Assembly (NCBI GenBank): GCA_016193465.1
Contig: JACPSE010000187.1
Coordinates: 1-36,563 of the forward strand
DNA length: 36,563 bases
Origin: Deltaproteobacteria bacterium
Lineage (GTDB): Bacteria; Desulfobacterota; Binatia; UBA9968
Direction of reading: 5' to 3'
Shown: in pieces, positions 7,997 through 15,731 of the stretch
How positions within the stretch are numbered: position 1 is the first letter of the stretch
How the letters are laid out: every line of letters begins with the position of its first letter
The notes under the pieces: generated by a model
The model's database searches: none
The model's input: the letters and a program-made list of their open reading frames with translations, nothing else
What the model was told of the DNA's origin: nothing
Translations under genes and position numbers: made by a program

Positions 7997-9790
7997 CTAG
8001 AGGTTTTTGACTACCTGGGCGCTCTCTTGATACTTCTTGATCCCCGCAAGTAGAGCTTCCACCAAAGCGTCCTGATAGGCCTGCCGGGTCAGCGAGCGCC
8101 CCTCCGTCTTGTTCGTGATGAAAAACATCTCCACGAGAACGCTCGGCATGCGGGCTCCTACGAGGACATAAAAGAGCGCCTTTTTGACCCCGAGGTCTCT
8201 GATGTCACCATATCTGTGCCCCATATGGGAAACAACGGAGGATTGGAGGCGATGGGCGAAGGTGATAGAGTCTTCCAGTTTTGAGTTTTGCGTCAGGTCA
8301 CTCAAGATGAATTGGAGATCCGAAATGCCTTTGCGCGAAGTCCCGTTCTCCCTCGCAGCCAGGCGGACAGACGCTTCATCGTTGGTATTGTCAAGGTAGT
8401 AGGTCTCAATGCCTCTAGCCTTACCGTTGGGGCTAGCGTTTACATGAAGCGAGATAAAAAGATCGGCGTCTTCCGCGTTGGCAATCGCGGTTCTGTCTTC
8501 CAGAGGAATAAAGGTGTCATCCCGGCGGGTGAGAACTACATCGATTCCCATCTCGGCCTTTAGCTTTTTCGCCAATTTCTTGGCAACGGCGAGGACGACG
8601 TCCTTTTCCGCGACGCCGTTTATTCCAATCGCCCCTGGATCTTTCCCCCCGTGGCCCGGATCCAAAACGATTTTGCGCAGGCCCGAGCTTATTGGCTTCA
8701 CTCCCTTCCGCGACGATGACAGCTCTCTTTCCTTTTCCAGGGCGGCCAGCTTGTCTCGGTCCTTACTGCCTTGAATATCTATTACCAGGCGATACGGGTC
8801 AGGAAGCAAAAACGCTTGATGACCGGCAAGACTGCTCATATCGAGCACGACGCGCACCACATCCGGGCTAAACTGGCCAACGCGGACTTGGCGGAGCAGT
8901 CGGTCCTGGACCATAATCGGTTGACTCCCATCCATGCCGAGGCGGGCCCCCACGAGATCTACATAGATCCTGGGCGGGAGCTCTTTGGATGGCTCCGCTT
9001 TCAAAACATGGGTTTCGAAGCGGATCTCCGTTGACAGATCCATAGTTATTCTTGTGTAGGTCTGAGACGAGGTATGCCGGATCTGCGTCAGAAGGGCCCG
9101 GCCGCCCGGCTGAGCGCTTGACAAGCGGGACTGCTCTTTTTTTTCCTCTTCTACGCGCCGCATAGCGTCGAGTCTCTTCTGCGCCTTCGCCGCCCATTCC
9201 GCACGGGGATATTTCTCGACGAGCGTCTGGTAATGCGCGCGCGCCTCCGTAGCTTCACCCTTCCCCTCCTCAAAACTCAATCCCAGCCAGTAGCGGGCCT
9301 CCGGCGCCAGTGGGCTCTTGGAATAGCGGGAAACCAGCGCCTGCCAATTTTTTATGGCCAGATCCAGCGTGCTATCCTTTTGATTAAGACGGTAGAGCTC
9401 CTGATAGCTCTTGCCCGCGTAAAAAAGCGCGTCGTCCGTGTCAGGGCTGCGGGGAAATTCGCGCGCAAATTTCTGAAAACGCCCGGCCAGGGTTTCCCAG
9501 CGGCGGCTGTTCCTGCCTGCGACCGCGCTCTTTTTCAGGAGGTCGTATTCCTTCTTGGCTGAAAGAAAGAGATCCTTGTCCCGCTGCCCCCCCCAACCCA
9601 CGCTCCCTGCAAGGAGGAGACTCAAGGCCAGGATAAAGGCGGTCAAAAAGCTAGCGCAGCAGTGTGCCGGGCCAAGTAACGAGCATAACGAGGCGCGAGC
9701 CCCGAGCCGACTGAGGCGTACCGCGGATGTACGCCGCAGGGAGAGCGAGGGGCGATAAACGAGGTTAGGCGAAGTTAATTGGACCGGCAC
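7997..9790 (-). CDS. amiC: N-acetylmuramoyl-L-alanine amidase with TPR and AMIN domains
   Basis: The 597-residue protein has a hydrophobic export signal near residues 46-64 and TPR-like repeats at about 85-215. An AMIN peptidoglycan-targeting domain lies at about 235-345. An Amidase_3 zinc hydrolase domain from about 372 has VLDPGHGGKDPGAIG with H380, E395 and H449, and a catalytic Glu in LVEMFF. It would cleave the amide bond between MurNAc and the stem peptide in the periplasm during daughter-cell separation. The GTG start overlaps the mutS TAG (TAGTG) and has AAGGAGG upstream, inside mutS. The first roughly 42 codons come from a 127-bp inverted-repeat element, which leaves the signal peptide unusually far from the start. 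A weaker TTG at 9646 would give a normal signal peptide but has no ribosome-binding site. Confidence 0.9.
   Translation of the reverse strand: MPVQLTSPNLVYRPSLSLRRTSAVRLSRLGARASLCSLLGPAHCCASFLTAFILALSLLLAGSVGWGGQRDKDLFLSAKKEYDLLKKSAVAGRNSRRWETLAGRFQKFAREFPRSPDTDDALFYAGKSYQELYRLNQKDSTLDLAIKNWQALVSRYSKSPLAPEARYWLGLSFEEGKGEATEARAHYQTLVEKYPRAEWAAKAQKRLDAMRRVEEEKKEQSRLSSAQPGGRALLTQIRHTSSQTYTRITMDLSTEIRFETHVLKAEPSKELPPRIYVDLVGARLGMDGSQPIMVQDRLLRQVRVGQFSPDVVRVVLDMSSLAGHQAFLLPDPYRLVIDIQGSKDRDKLAALEKERELSSSRKGVKPISSGLRKIVLDPGHGGKDPGAIGINGVAEKDVVLAVAKKLAKKLKAEMGIDVVLTRRDDTFIPLEDRTAIANAEDADLFISLHVNASPNGKARGIETYYLDNTNDEASVRLAARENGTSRKGISDLQFILSDLTQNSKLEDSITFAHRLQSSVVSHMGHRYGDIRDLGVKKALFYVLVGARMPSVLVEMFFITNKTEGRSLTRQAYQDALVEALLAGIKKYQESAQVVKNL
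9664..9790. repeat. Inverted-repeat (MITE/REP-like) element at the mutS/amidase junction
   Basis: The ends are imperfect 17-bp inverted repeats matching at 15 of 17 positions: GTGCCGGGCCAAGTAAC at 9664-9680 and the reverse complement of GTGCCGGTCCAATTAAC at 9774-9790. In the centre is a second palindrome, GCGTAC-CGCGGAT-GTACGC. Arms between them pair partially, so the whole unit can fold into a long hairpin. There is no transposase. The outer right end coincides with the GTG start of the amidase. Similar GTACGCC-centred hairpin repeats occur in deltaproteobacteria as far as I recall. Confidence 0.65.
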
Positions 9791-12387
9791 TAGCCCTCCT
9801 TCTTCGCCTGCTCCGCGAGGAAGTGGAGAATATTCAGCGCCTCCAGGGGAGTAAGGACTGAGACATCGATCTTCTTCAGCTCCTCGCTAAGCCTGCGATC
9901 GGCGCCGCTAAAGAGCGCCATCTGCGCCGGCCCTTCGGCCTGATGCCCGCGGGCGAGTCTGGGCCGGCCCTTCTCGTCCAGTTCCTCTCCCTCAAGGTTT
10001 CTAAGAATCTCCTTGGCCCGCTGCACAACCGAAGCCGGAAGCCCGGCAAGGCGGGCAACATGGATGCCGTAACTCCGACTCGCAGCCCCTTCCATAAGCG
10101 TGCGCAAAAAAATAACCTCACCCTTCCATTCCTTGACGGCGAAGTTGAAATTCTTCACCCGCTCGTTGGTAAGCGCGAGATCCGTGAGTTCGTGGTAATG
10201 CGTTGCAAAGAGAGTCCGAGGACGCTTAGGGGTATCGTGTAAATATTCAGCCACGGACCACGCGATAGAGATGCCATCGAAAGTGCTGGTTCCCCGGCCT
10301 ACTTCGTCCAAAAGGATCAGGCTCCGGGAAGTCGCATGGCGCAGGATATGGGCCGTCTCCTTCATCTCTACCATGAAAGTCGATTCTCCCCGCGCGAGCG
10401 AGTCTGCGGCGCCGATGCGCGTAAAGATGCGGTCCACCAGCCCTATGCGCGCTTCAGTGGCAGGAACGAAACTGCCCATTTGGGCGAGCATCACAATCAG
10501 GGCGACCTGACGCATATAGGTGGATTTTCCAGCCATGTTGGGTCCTGTGAGCATGAGGATCTGCTGCGACTCAGGATCCAGACGGCAATCGTTGGGAACG
10601 AAGGCGCCCCGGCCTAGCGCCGCCTCGACTACAGGGTGACGGCCTTCCCGGATAGAGATGACGAGGTCGGAATCAACACTGGGACGGACAAAGTGATGCG
10701 ATGCGGCCGCGTGAGCAAGGGAGAGCAGCGCATCCAGCGTCGCCAGGGCGTCGGCGGTCTCTCTCATCTCGGCATAATAGCAGGCAACCCTCTCCCTCAC
10801 CTCGGCGAAAAGCGAAAGCTCCAGCCTGAGGATTTCCTCCTCGGAACTTAGGACCTTGGCCTCATATTCTTTCAGTTCGGGCGTGATGTAGCGCTCCCCA
10901 TTTACCAGAGTCTGTTTGCGGATGTAATCCGATGGCACCAACTTCAGATTGGCTTTCGTGACCTCGATGTAATAGCCGAAAACTCGGTTGTACCTTACCT
11001 TGAGAGAGTTGATTCCTGTCCGTTTCCGCTCGCCGCTCTCGAATCTGGCAATCCATTCTTTGGCGTTTTTTTGCAGCGACCTAATTTCATCCAGCTCCGC
11101 GTGATAACCCTGACGGATCACCCCGCCGTCTTTCACCGTCACCGGCGGATCATCAACGATCGCCCGCTCAACGTGTTCTACGACCTCAGGCAGATCCCGC
11201 AATTTCTCTTTGACGGAGGCAAAAACCTCCGCGCGCCATTCGTTGCATTTTTCCTTTAACGGCCCAATCAGGCATAGGCCCTCTTTGACAGCCACGAGAT
11301 CTCGGGCGTGGGCGCTGCCGCAAGCAATCCTGCCAGCCAGCCGCTCGAGGTCCTGCACCCTTTCGAGGCCCGCTCTGAGCTGCTCGCGTCCTTGGTAATT
11401 CTCCACCAGCTCCTCAACGCCATCGTGGCGCTGCCGGATCAGCTTCTCATCCAAAAGCGGGTAGAGAAGCCACTGGCGCATCCTTCTCGCCCCCATAGCC
11501 GTCAGGGTGTAATCCAGGAGCCCCAATAAGGCGCCCTTCCTCCGCCCCTGAAAATCGCGCAGCAGCTCCAGGTTTCGTCTGGTTGTTTCGTCGAGGATCA
11601 AGTACTGGCCCGTGCTGTAGGGTTGGAGATCCCTCAACGCCTTAAGGACTTCCGGCAAGTTCTCTTCCAGAAAGGAGACGATAGCCGCCGCCGCAAAAAT
11701 GCCCTGCTGCCATTCTTCGTCTGCTTCACCTGTCCAAAGATTGAGGTTGCGGAGACGCTCCGTCTCTGACGGAGAAAAACGCAGCGCGCCAATGGGGCTC
11801 AGATGAACATTGGGAAAAGCGCTCTGGAGCTGCTCCCATAACGGCTCCTCTCCTTCCGCGAAGATGATCTCGCGCGGGCGCACACGGCCGATCTCATCCA
11901 CCAGCGCGCCATAATCCCCTACCTGCGTGAAGCGAAACTCCCCGGTGGTCACATCCGTCAATGCCAGACCAAAGCTTCCCTCCCCTACGGAGACAGCGAC
12001 GAGAAAATTGTTGTCCCTCGAATCGAGGGCTTCCCCCTCCGTGACCGTGCCCGGAGTTATAACGCGGACCACCTGCCGTTGGATCACCCCGCGCGCCGCC
12101 TGGGGGTCTTCCATCTGCTCGCAGATGGCCACCTTATACCCGGCGTCGAGGAGCTTCCCGATATAGGGCGCGGCCGCGTGATAAGGCACGCCGCACAGCG
12201 GCACTGCCGAGTCCTCGCTTCGATTGCGTGAGGTCAGGGCGATGTCCAGAATCTTGGAGGCCTTTTCCGCGTCCTCAAAAAACATCTCGTAGAAATCCCC
12301 CAGGCGGAAGAATAGAATAGCGTCCCGGTGCCTCTCCTTCATCTGGAGGTACTGCCGGATCATGGGGGTGAGTTTAGCCGCCTCCAT
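9790..12387 (-). CDS. mutS: DNA mismatch repair protein MutS
   Basis: The 865-residue protein has full-length MutS1 features. The mismatch-binding F-Y-E triad is in GDFYEMF (F32, Y33, E34). A connector and lever/clamp region includes TRRNLELL near 269. The ABC-type ATPase has Walker A TGPNMAGKST (614-623) and Walker B LILLDEVGRGTSTFDG (690-705), followed by LFATHYHELTDL. It recognises mispaired bases and recruits MutL. It starts 5 nt after the stop of the MerR-type regulator gene, and its TAG overlaps the GTG start of the amidase gene. The 3' end carries AAGGAGG, which serves as ribosome-binding site for the amidase. No MutL is present in the window. Confidence 0.97.
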   Translation of the reverse strand: MEAAKLTPMIRQYLQMKERHRDAILFFRLGDFYEMFFEDAEKASKILDIALTSRNRSEDSAVPLCGVPYHAAAPYIGKLLDAGYKVAICEQMEDPQAARGVIQRQVVRVITPGTVTEGEALDSRDNNFLVAVSVGEGSFGLALTDVTTGEFRFTQVGDYGALVDEIGRVRPREIIFAEGEEPLWEQLQSAFPNVHLSPIGALRFSPSETERLRNLNLWTGEADEEWQQGIFAAAAIVSFLEENLPEVLKALRDLQPYSTGQYLILDETTRRNLELLRDFQGRRKGALLGLLDYTLTAMGARRMRQWLLYPLLDEKLIRQRHDGVEELVENYQGREQLRAGLERVQDLERLAGRIACGSAHARDLVAVKEGLCLIGPLKEKCNEWRAEVFASVKEKLRDLPEVVEHVERAIVDDPPVTVKDGGVIRQGYHAELDEIRSLQKNAKEWIARFESGERKRTGINSLKVRYNRVFGYYIEVTKANLKLVPSDYIRKQTLVNGERYITPELKEYEAKVLSSEEEILRLELSLFAEVRERVACYYAEMRETADALATLDALLSLAHAAASHHFVRPSVDSDLVISIREGRHPVVEAALGRGAFVPNDCRLDPESQQILMLTGPNMAGKSTYMRQVALIVMLAQMGSFVPATEARIGLVDRIFTRIGAADSLARGESTFMVEMKETAHILRHATSRSLILLDEVGRGTSTFDGISIAWSVAEYLHDTPKRPRTLFATHYHELTDLALTNERVKNFNFAVKEWKGEVIFLRTLMEGAASRSYGIHVARLAGLPASVVQRAKEILRNLEGEELDEKGRPRLARGHQAEGPAQMALFSGADRRLSEELKKIDVSVLTPLEALNILHFLAEQAKKEG
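9794..9801 (-). promoter_or_regulatory. Ribosome-binding site for the amidase inside mutS
   Basis: The minus strand reads AAGGAGGGCTAGTG: a near-perfect Shine-Dalgarno sequence within the last codons of mutS, placed 3-4 nt before the GTG that overlaps the mutS stop. It supports start at 9790 and coupling to mutS translation. Confidence 0.7.
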
Positions 12388-12392
12388 AGTAA

Positions 12393-12875
12393 CTAAGCGG
12401 ATGCCGTCCTTTTGCCCTCTCCCCTACGGGGTACCCTGGACAAGTGCTTATCCGTGCGGCCAGCGAGGCGGCGCACCTCTCCATTGAGCTCCCGCACCAG
12501 GTTGCCAATTCCAAGCGAGAAAACGAACTGGCGGTCCATCACGTCGAGGATCTTGTTCTTGTCGCTCGTCAAAACGAATAGTTTTTCGCCGTCAGTAAGG
12601 TATCTAAGCGAACTGAGTGGCTCCGCCGCCTCTGGGAAGAAGCGTCTGAGGTAGTGGAGACAACGGCGGATCTTCTGCAGGCTGAGACCATAGTCCGTGA
12701 GATCCTTGACTACCTTCAGTTGAACCAGGTCGGAAAAAGAGTAGAGGCGCTTGGTCCCGCGCCCCTCCGCCAGCCTGACCGAGGGCTGGATAAAGCCCTG
12801 CTCATCCCAGTACTGGATTTGCCGGAGACTCACCCCGACGATCCGGCTCACCATCTTGCTATTAAAGGCATCCAT
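12393..12875 (-). CDS. MerR-family transcriptional regulator
   Basis: The 160-residue protein begins with a MerR winged-helix domain: KMVSRIVGVSLRQIQYWDEQG (residues 7-27) and the wing with GTKRLYSFSDLVQLKVVKDL. The C-terminal part (90-160) is not a recognised metal- or drug-binding domain. The sequence has no conserved metal-binding cysteines, so it is more like the MlrA/HspR-like stand-alone MerR group. ATG at 12875 has GGAGG 5 nt upstream. It lies 5 nt before mutS and is divergent from galT, separated by 150 nt with TTGACA elements on both strands. It probably controls its own operon and perhaps galT; the signal it senses cannot be told from sequence. Confidence 0.85.
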   Translation of the reverse strand: MDAFNSKMVSRIVGVSLRQIQYWDEQGFIQPSVRLAEGRGTKRLYSFSDLVQLKVVKDLTDYGLSLQKIRRCLHYLRRFFPEAAEPLSSLRYLTDGEKLFVLTSDKNKILDVMDRQFVFSLGIGNLVRELNGEVRRLAGRTDKHLSRVPRRGEGKRTASA

Positions 12876-12940
12876 CCCAACCTCCAGAAAATGAAAACAC
12901 GAATGTTTTTATTTATAAGGGTAAAAGGGAAAAGAAAGAA

Positions 12941-12996
12941 TGTCAAGGAAAACTCTTTACCTCGGCTTGACACTGTCAAGGGCAAAGTTCTATTTT
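12941..12996. promoter_or_regulatory. Divergent promoter region between the MerR-type gene and galT, with palindrome
   Basis: On the plus strand TTGACA (12967-12972), an 18-nt spacer and TATTTT (12991-12996) form a sigma70-like promoter about 30 nt before the galT ATG. CTTGACA-C-TGTCAAG (12966-12980) is a perfect 15-bp palindrome covering its -35 element. A further TGTCAAG at 12941-12947 reads as TTGACA on the minus strand and could be the -35 of the regulator gene, although its -10 is poor. The palindrome is a plausible operator for the adjacent MerR-family protein, but TTGACA is itself a promoter word, so the symmetry may be partly coincidental. Confidence 0.5.
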
Positions 12997-13025
12997 GGGC
13001 GCAGCTCCAGGGAAACGCCCAAGCC

Positions 13026-14021
13026 ATGCCTGAGCTGCGCCAGAACATTATCACACGCCACTGGGTGATCATCGCGACTGAGAGGGCGCGCCGGCCCCAC
13101 GAGTTCAGCCGCAAAGAGGAGCGCACACCGCTTCCGCAGCATGTACCCACCTGCCCTTTCTGCCCCGGCAACGAGGAGAAGACCCCGCAGGAGACCCTGA
13201 GGCTTCCCAACGAAGGGACATGGCGCGTCCGGGTCTTCCCGAACAGGTTCCCCGCCCTGGCTGCAACCGGAGAGATCGTGCGCACACAATCCGGCATCAA
13301 GCGAGCGATCAGTGCGGTGGGCATTCACGAGGTCGTGGTTGAGACCCCAGATCACAACCAAACCCTTTCCACGATGGGCGATAGAGAGGTGGAGCAGGTG
13401 GTCGAGGCCTATCTGCAGAGGCACCGGGCCGCGCTTTCCGCATCAATCATCGAGCATGTGACGATTTTCAAAAACCACGGCGCCGCTGCCGGCACCTCCC
13501 TGGAGCACCCCCACTCCCAACTCATCGCCACGCCGATCATTCCCAGCGAGGTTCGCGAGCGGCTCGAAAGCGCGCTCCAGTTTTACGACGACAACGGGCA
13601 GTGTATCTTTTGCTTCACATTGGAGCAGGAGGCCCTCGAAGGGGTGAGGGTGGTCGAGCAGAACCCTCACTTCCTCGCCTTCATACCCTACGCCGCACTC
13701 TCCCCCTACCACCTTTGGATCTTCCCCAAGCGCCACTGCGCCTCTTTCGGCTGCATCGACGACGAGGAAAAGATCGCCCTGGCGCAAATCCTGCGGCGTC
13801 TTCTCGTGAAGCTCGACAGGGGGCTCAATCACCCCGACTACAACTTTGTCATCCGCACCGCCCCAAAAGAGTCGGAGACGGTGCGCTATTACCATTGGTA
13901 TATCGCCGTGGTCCCCCGGCTGAGTCAGACGGCTGGATTCGAATTGGGCTCAGGGATGTTCATCAACTCAGCCTTACCTGAGGAATCGGCCCGATTCCTG
14001 GGCGAGGTGAAGGCGGATTAA
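13026..14021 (+). CDS. galT: Galactose-1-phosphate uridylyltransferase (GalT)
   Basis: The 331-residue protein, starting at MPELRQNIITRHWVII, matches GalT of the HIT superfamily. It has a zinc-type CPFC (43-46), FPNRFPAL, the nucleophile triad HPH within SLEHPHSQ (161-163), a second CIFC (193-196), and a C-terminal YHWYIAVVPRL. It transfers UMP between UDP-glucose and galactose-1-phosphate in the Leloir pathway; some homologues act on other hexose phosphates or ADP-glucose. The open frame extends upstream to 12654, but that part overlaps the regulator gene on the other strand and lacks homology, so 13026 is preferred even though its Shine-Dalgarno is weak. It is the only plus-strand gene in the window and has no other Leloir genes beside it. 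Confidence 0.93.
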   Translation: MPELRQNIITRHWVIIATERARRPHEFSRKEERTPLPQHVPTCPFCPGNEEKTPQETLRLPNEGTWRVRVFPNRFPALAATGEIVRTQSGIKRAISAVGIHEVVVETPDHNQTLSTMGDREVEQVVEAYLQRHRAALSASIIEHVTIFKNHGAAAGTSLEHPHSQLIATPIIPSEVRERLESALQFYDDNGQCIFCFTLEQEALEGVRVVEQNPHFLAFIPYAALSPYHLWIFPKRHCASFGCIDDEEKIALAQILRRLLVKLDRGLNHPDYNFVIRTAPKESETVRYYHWYIAVVPRLSQTAGFELGSGMFINSALPEESARFLGEVKAD

Positions 14022-14060
14022 CGGCGCTTCAACCCTTGGCCGAGCCAGAAAGTCCTGTTT

Positions 14061-15653
14061 TTAGATCTTTTTTCTTCTGCGTGAGATGTAATCGACAAGC
14101 AGGTATTCGCCTAGGCGGTCTGGACGGGTATAAAAGGCGCGGCCCCGGTTGATCCGCGTCATCTCATCAACAAAGCCCCTGAGAACCGGGCTGTCATCCA
14201 GCATGAAAGTATTGATGGTAATCCCTCTCCGGGTAACCCGTTCGGCTTCTCGCAGCGTCTCCTCCGCCGCCCTCTGGCTGATGCCTCCGAAGCTCAACGG
14301 CCACTCGCAATAGAGCCGCCCCTGGCGGCAGTAGGCGGTAGGCTGTCCATCGGTAATGACGATCATCTGCTGATTCCGGCTCGGCCTTCTCTCCAAAAGC
14401 TCGGTGGCCAGGTGCAGACCGTCCTGCAGGTTAGTAAAAGGATCTCCCATGTTCCACGTCGCCTCCGGCAGATCCTTCGGCTTCAGTTCGACCGCGCGGG
14501 TGAAGAAGCCGACGATGCCGAAGTAGTCGCGCGGGTGCAGAGAGCGGACCAGGCTCTCCATCGCAAGCGCAACCTTCTTGGCCGCAGCGAAACGCCCTTC
14601 CCAGCTCATGGACCAGCTCATATCCAACAGCAGCACGGTCGCCGCGCGCGTCGTGTGTTCAGAATCGTAGACCGCAAAGTCGCTCGGCCGGAGTTTTATA
14701 GGCAACCCGCCCTCGTTCATCAGCGCATTCTTCAAAGTCTGAATCATATTCAGATGGAGAGAGTCGCCTTGTACATAAGGCCGACTCTCTTCGGTTACGA
14801 GTTCTTGGGCGCCCCGGTAGCGAACCGGATGGCGCCCGATCGCATCGCGCTTCAACTGTCGATAGATATCCCGTAGCGCTAGCTGGCCGATCCGTCTCAC
14901 TCCACGCGCCGTCAGCTCGAAGTGGTCCCCGTAATTGGCGAGATAACCGCCCTCTTCCAGAAGGGACTCCATACGCACGATGCCATTGAATTCTCGCAGG
15001 GCATCTTCCCCCAGCAGCTCCTGCAGCAGATCCCGGTCCACATCTTCCAATCGCAAGCCCGACATCTGCCCTTCGAGGCGACGCAAGGCCTCAATCTGGT
15101 CCAGTACCTCCTGCGCCTTTTCGAAATCCAGCGGAGTAGAGCCGCGAAAAAGGTTCCCCTCCCTGCGAATGGAGTTCTCCAGCCGTCGGATCTCCTCTAA
15201 CCGCGAAAGAAGCTTTTGAAACTCTTCAGACGCCGCGCGATCTTCAAAGCTATAGGAGGCGAGCTTTTCGATGGCCTCACTGGACTTGCTCGGCAGATGA
15301 TCCAAAAACTCCTTCTTCACTTCCAGGTCGGGCTTGCGTTCCCCGATCGCTTCGAGGGTCTGCCGCTCTTGATTAACGATCGCTTGAAGTTTTTTCTCTA
15401 TCTGGTGCAGGGCAGACTGGATTTGATAGCGCTCGTAGAGCCGCCGCAATTCGCGCGCAACCCGAGCCATCAGGTCCTCAAGACCTCCTATTTGCTTATC
15501 CTCCTGTTTCAAGCCTCGCTGCTTGAGGCGACGCATGGCCTGCTGGAGGTCTCCTGTATCATTCATGTAGTCGTTGAGCTGGTCAAAGACGCTCTCGGCT
15601 CCAACCGACTCGGCAGAATGACCACTCCAGCGACTGTATCGAATCCGACGCAT
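14061..15653 (-). CDS. VWA-domain protein, partner of the adjacent MoxR-like ATPase
   Basis: This is a protein of about 530 residues. The N-terminal two thirds are charged and helical with coiled-coil character (for example around residues 60-210). The C-terminal von Willebrand A domain shows the metal-ion-dependent adhesion site DMSWSMS (near 344-350 from this start), the conserved threonine region in GDPFTNLQDGL, and VITDGQPTA. Such VWA proteins work with MoxR/Mg-chelatase-type AAA+ ATPases as metal-insertion or chaperone-like complexes, and the ATPase gene is directly upstream. ATG 15653 is chosen because MRRIRYSRW looks like the conserved beginning; an in-frame ATG at 15677 adds 8 residues. 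Neither has a strong ribosome-binding site. The gene faces galT with a 39-nt gap and no clear terminator. Confidence 0.87.
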   Translation of the reverse strand: MRRIRYSRWSGHSAESVGAESVFDQLNDYMNDTGDLQQAMRRLKQRGLKQEDKQIGGLEDLMARVARELRRLYERYQIQSALHQIEKKLQAIVNQERQTLEAIGERKPDLEVKKEFLDHLPSKSSEAIEKLASYSFEDRAASEEFQKLLSRLEEIRRLENSIRREGNLFRGSTPLDFEKAQEVLDQIEALRRLEGQMSGLRLEDVDRDLLQELLGEDALREFNGIVRMESLLEEGGYLANYGDHFELTARGVRRIGQLALRDIYRQLKRDAIGRHPVRYRGAQELVTEESRPYVQGDSLHLNMIQTLKNALMNEGGLPIKLRPSDFAVYDSEHTTRAATVLLLDMSWSMSWEGRFAAAKKVALAMESLVRSLHPRDYFGIVGFFTRAVELKPKDLPEATWNMGDPFTNLQDGLHLATELLERRPSRNQQMIVITDGQPTAYCRQGRLYCEWPLSFGGISQRAAEETLREAERVTRRGITINTFMLDDSPVLRGFVDEMTRINRGRAFYTRPDRLGEYLLVDYISRRRKKI

Positions 15654-15666
15654 ATGCAGGCGCGAG

Positions 15667-15731
15667 GCGAGAGGCATTAGGCAATAGCAAGAGCCGAACT
15701 TACTAACTACTGCCTGTTGCCTACTGCCTGT
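15667..15731. repeat. Short-word repeat tract between the ATPase and VWA genes
   Basis: The junction contains CTACTGCCTGTTG and CTACTGCCTGTTC in tandem (about 15707-15733), preceded by a looser ATTAGGCAATAGC. The repeated word on the minus strand is AACAGGCAGTAGGC. It runs into the ATPase stop codon. Its function is unknown. Confidence 0.5.

Noticed and set aside
12654-13025. Upstream extension of the galT reading frame
   Set aside because: It overlaps the regulator gene and its promoter region on the other strand; GalT homology begins at MPELRQN (13026).
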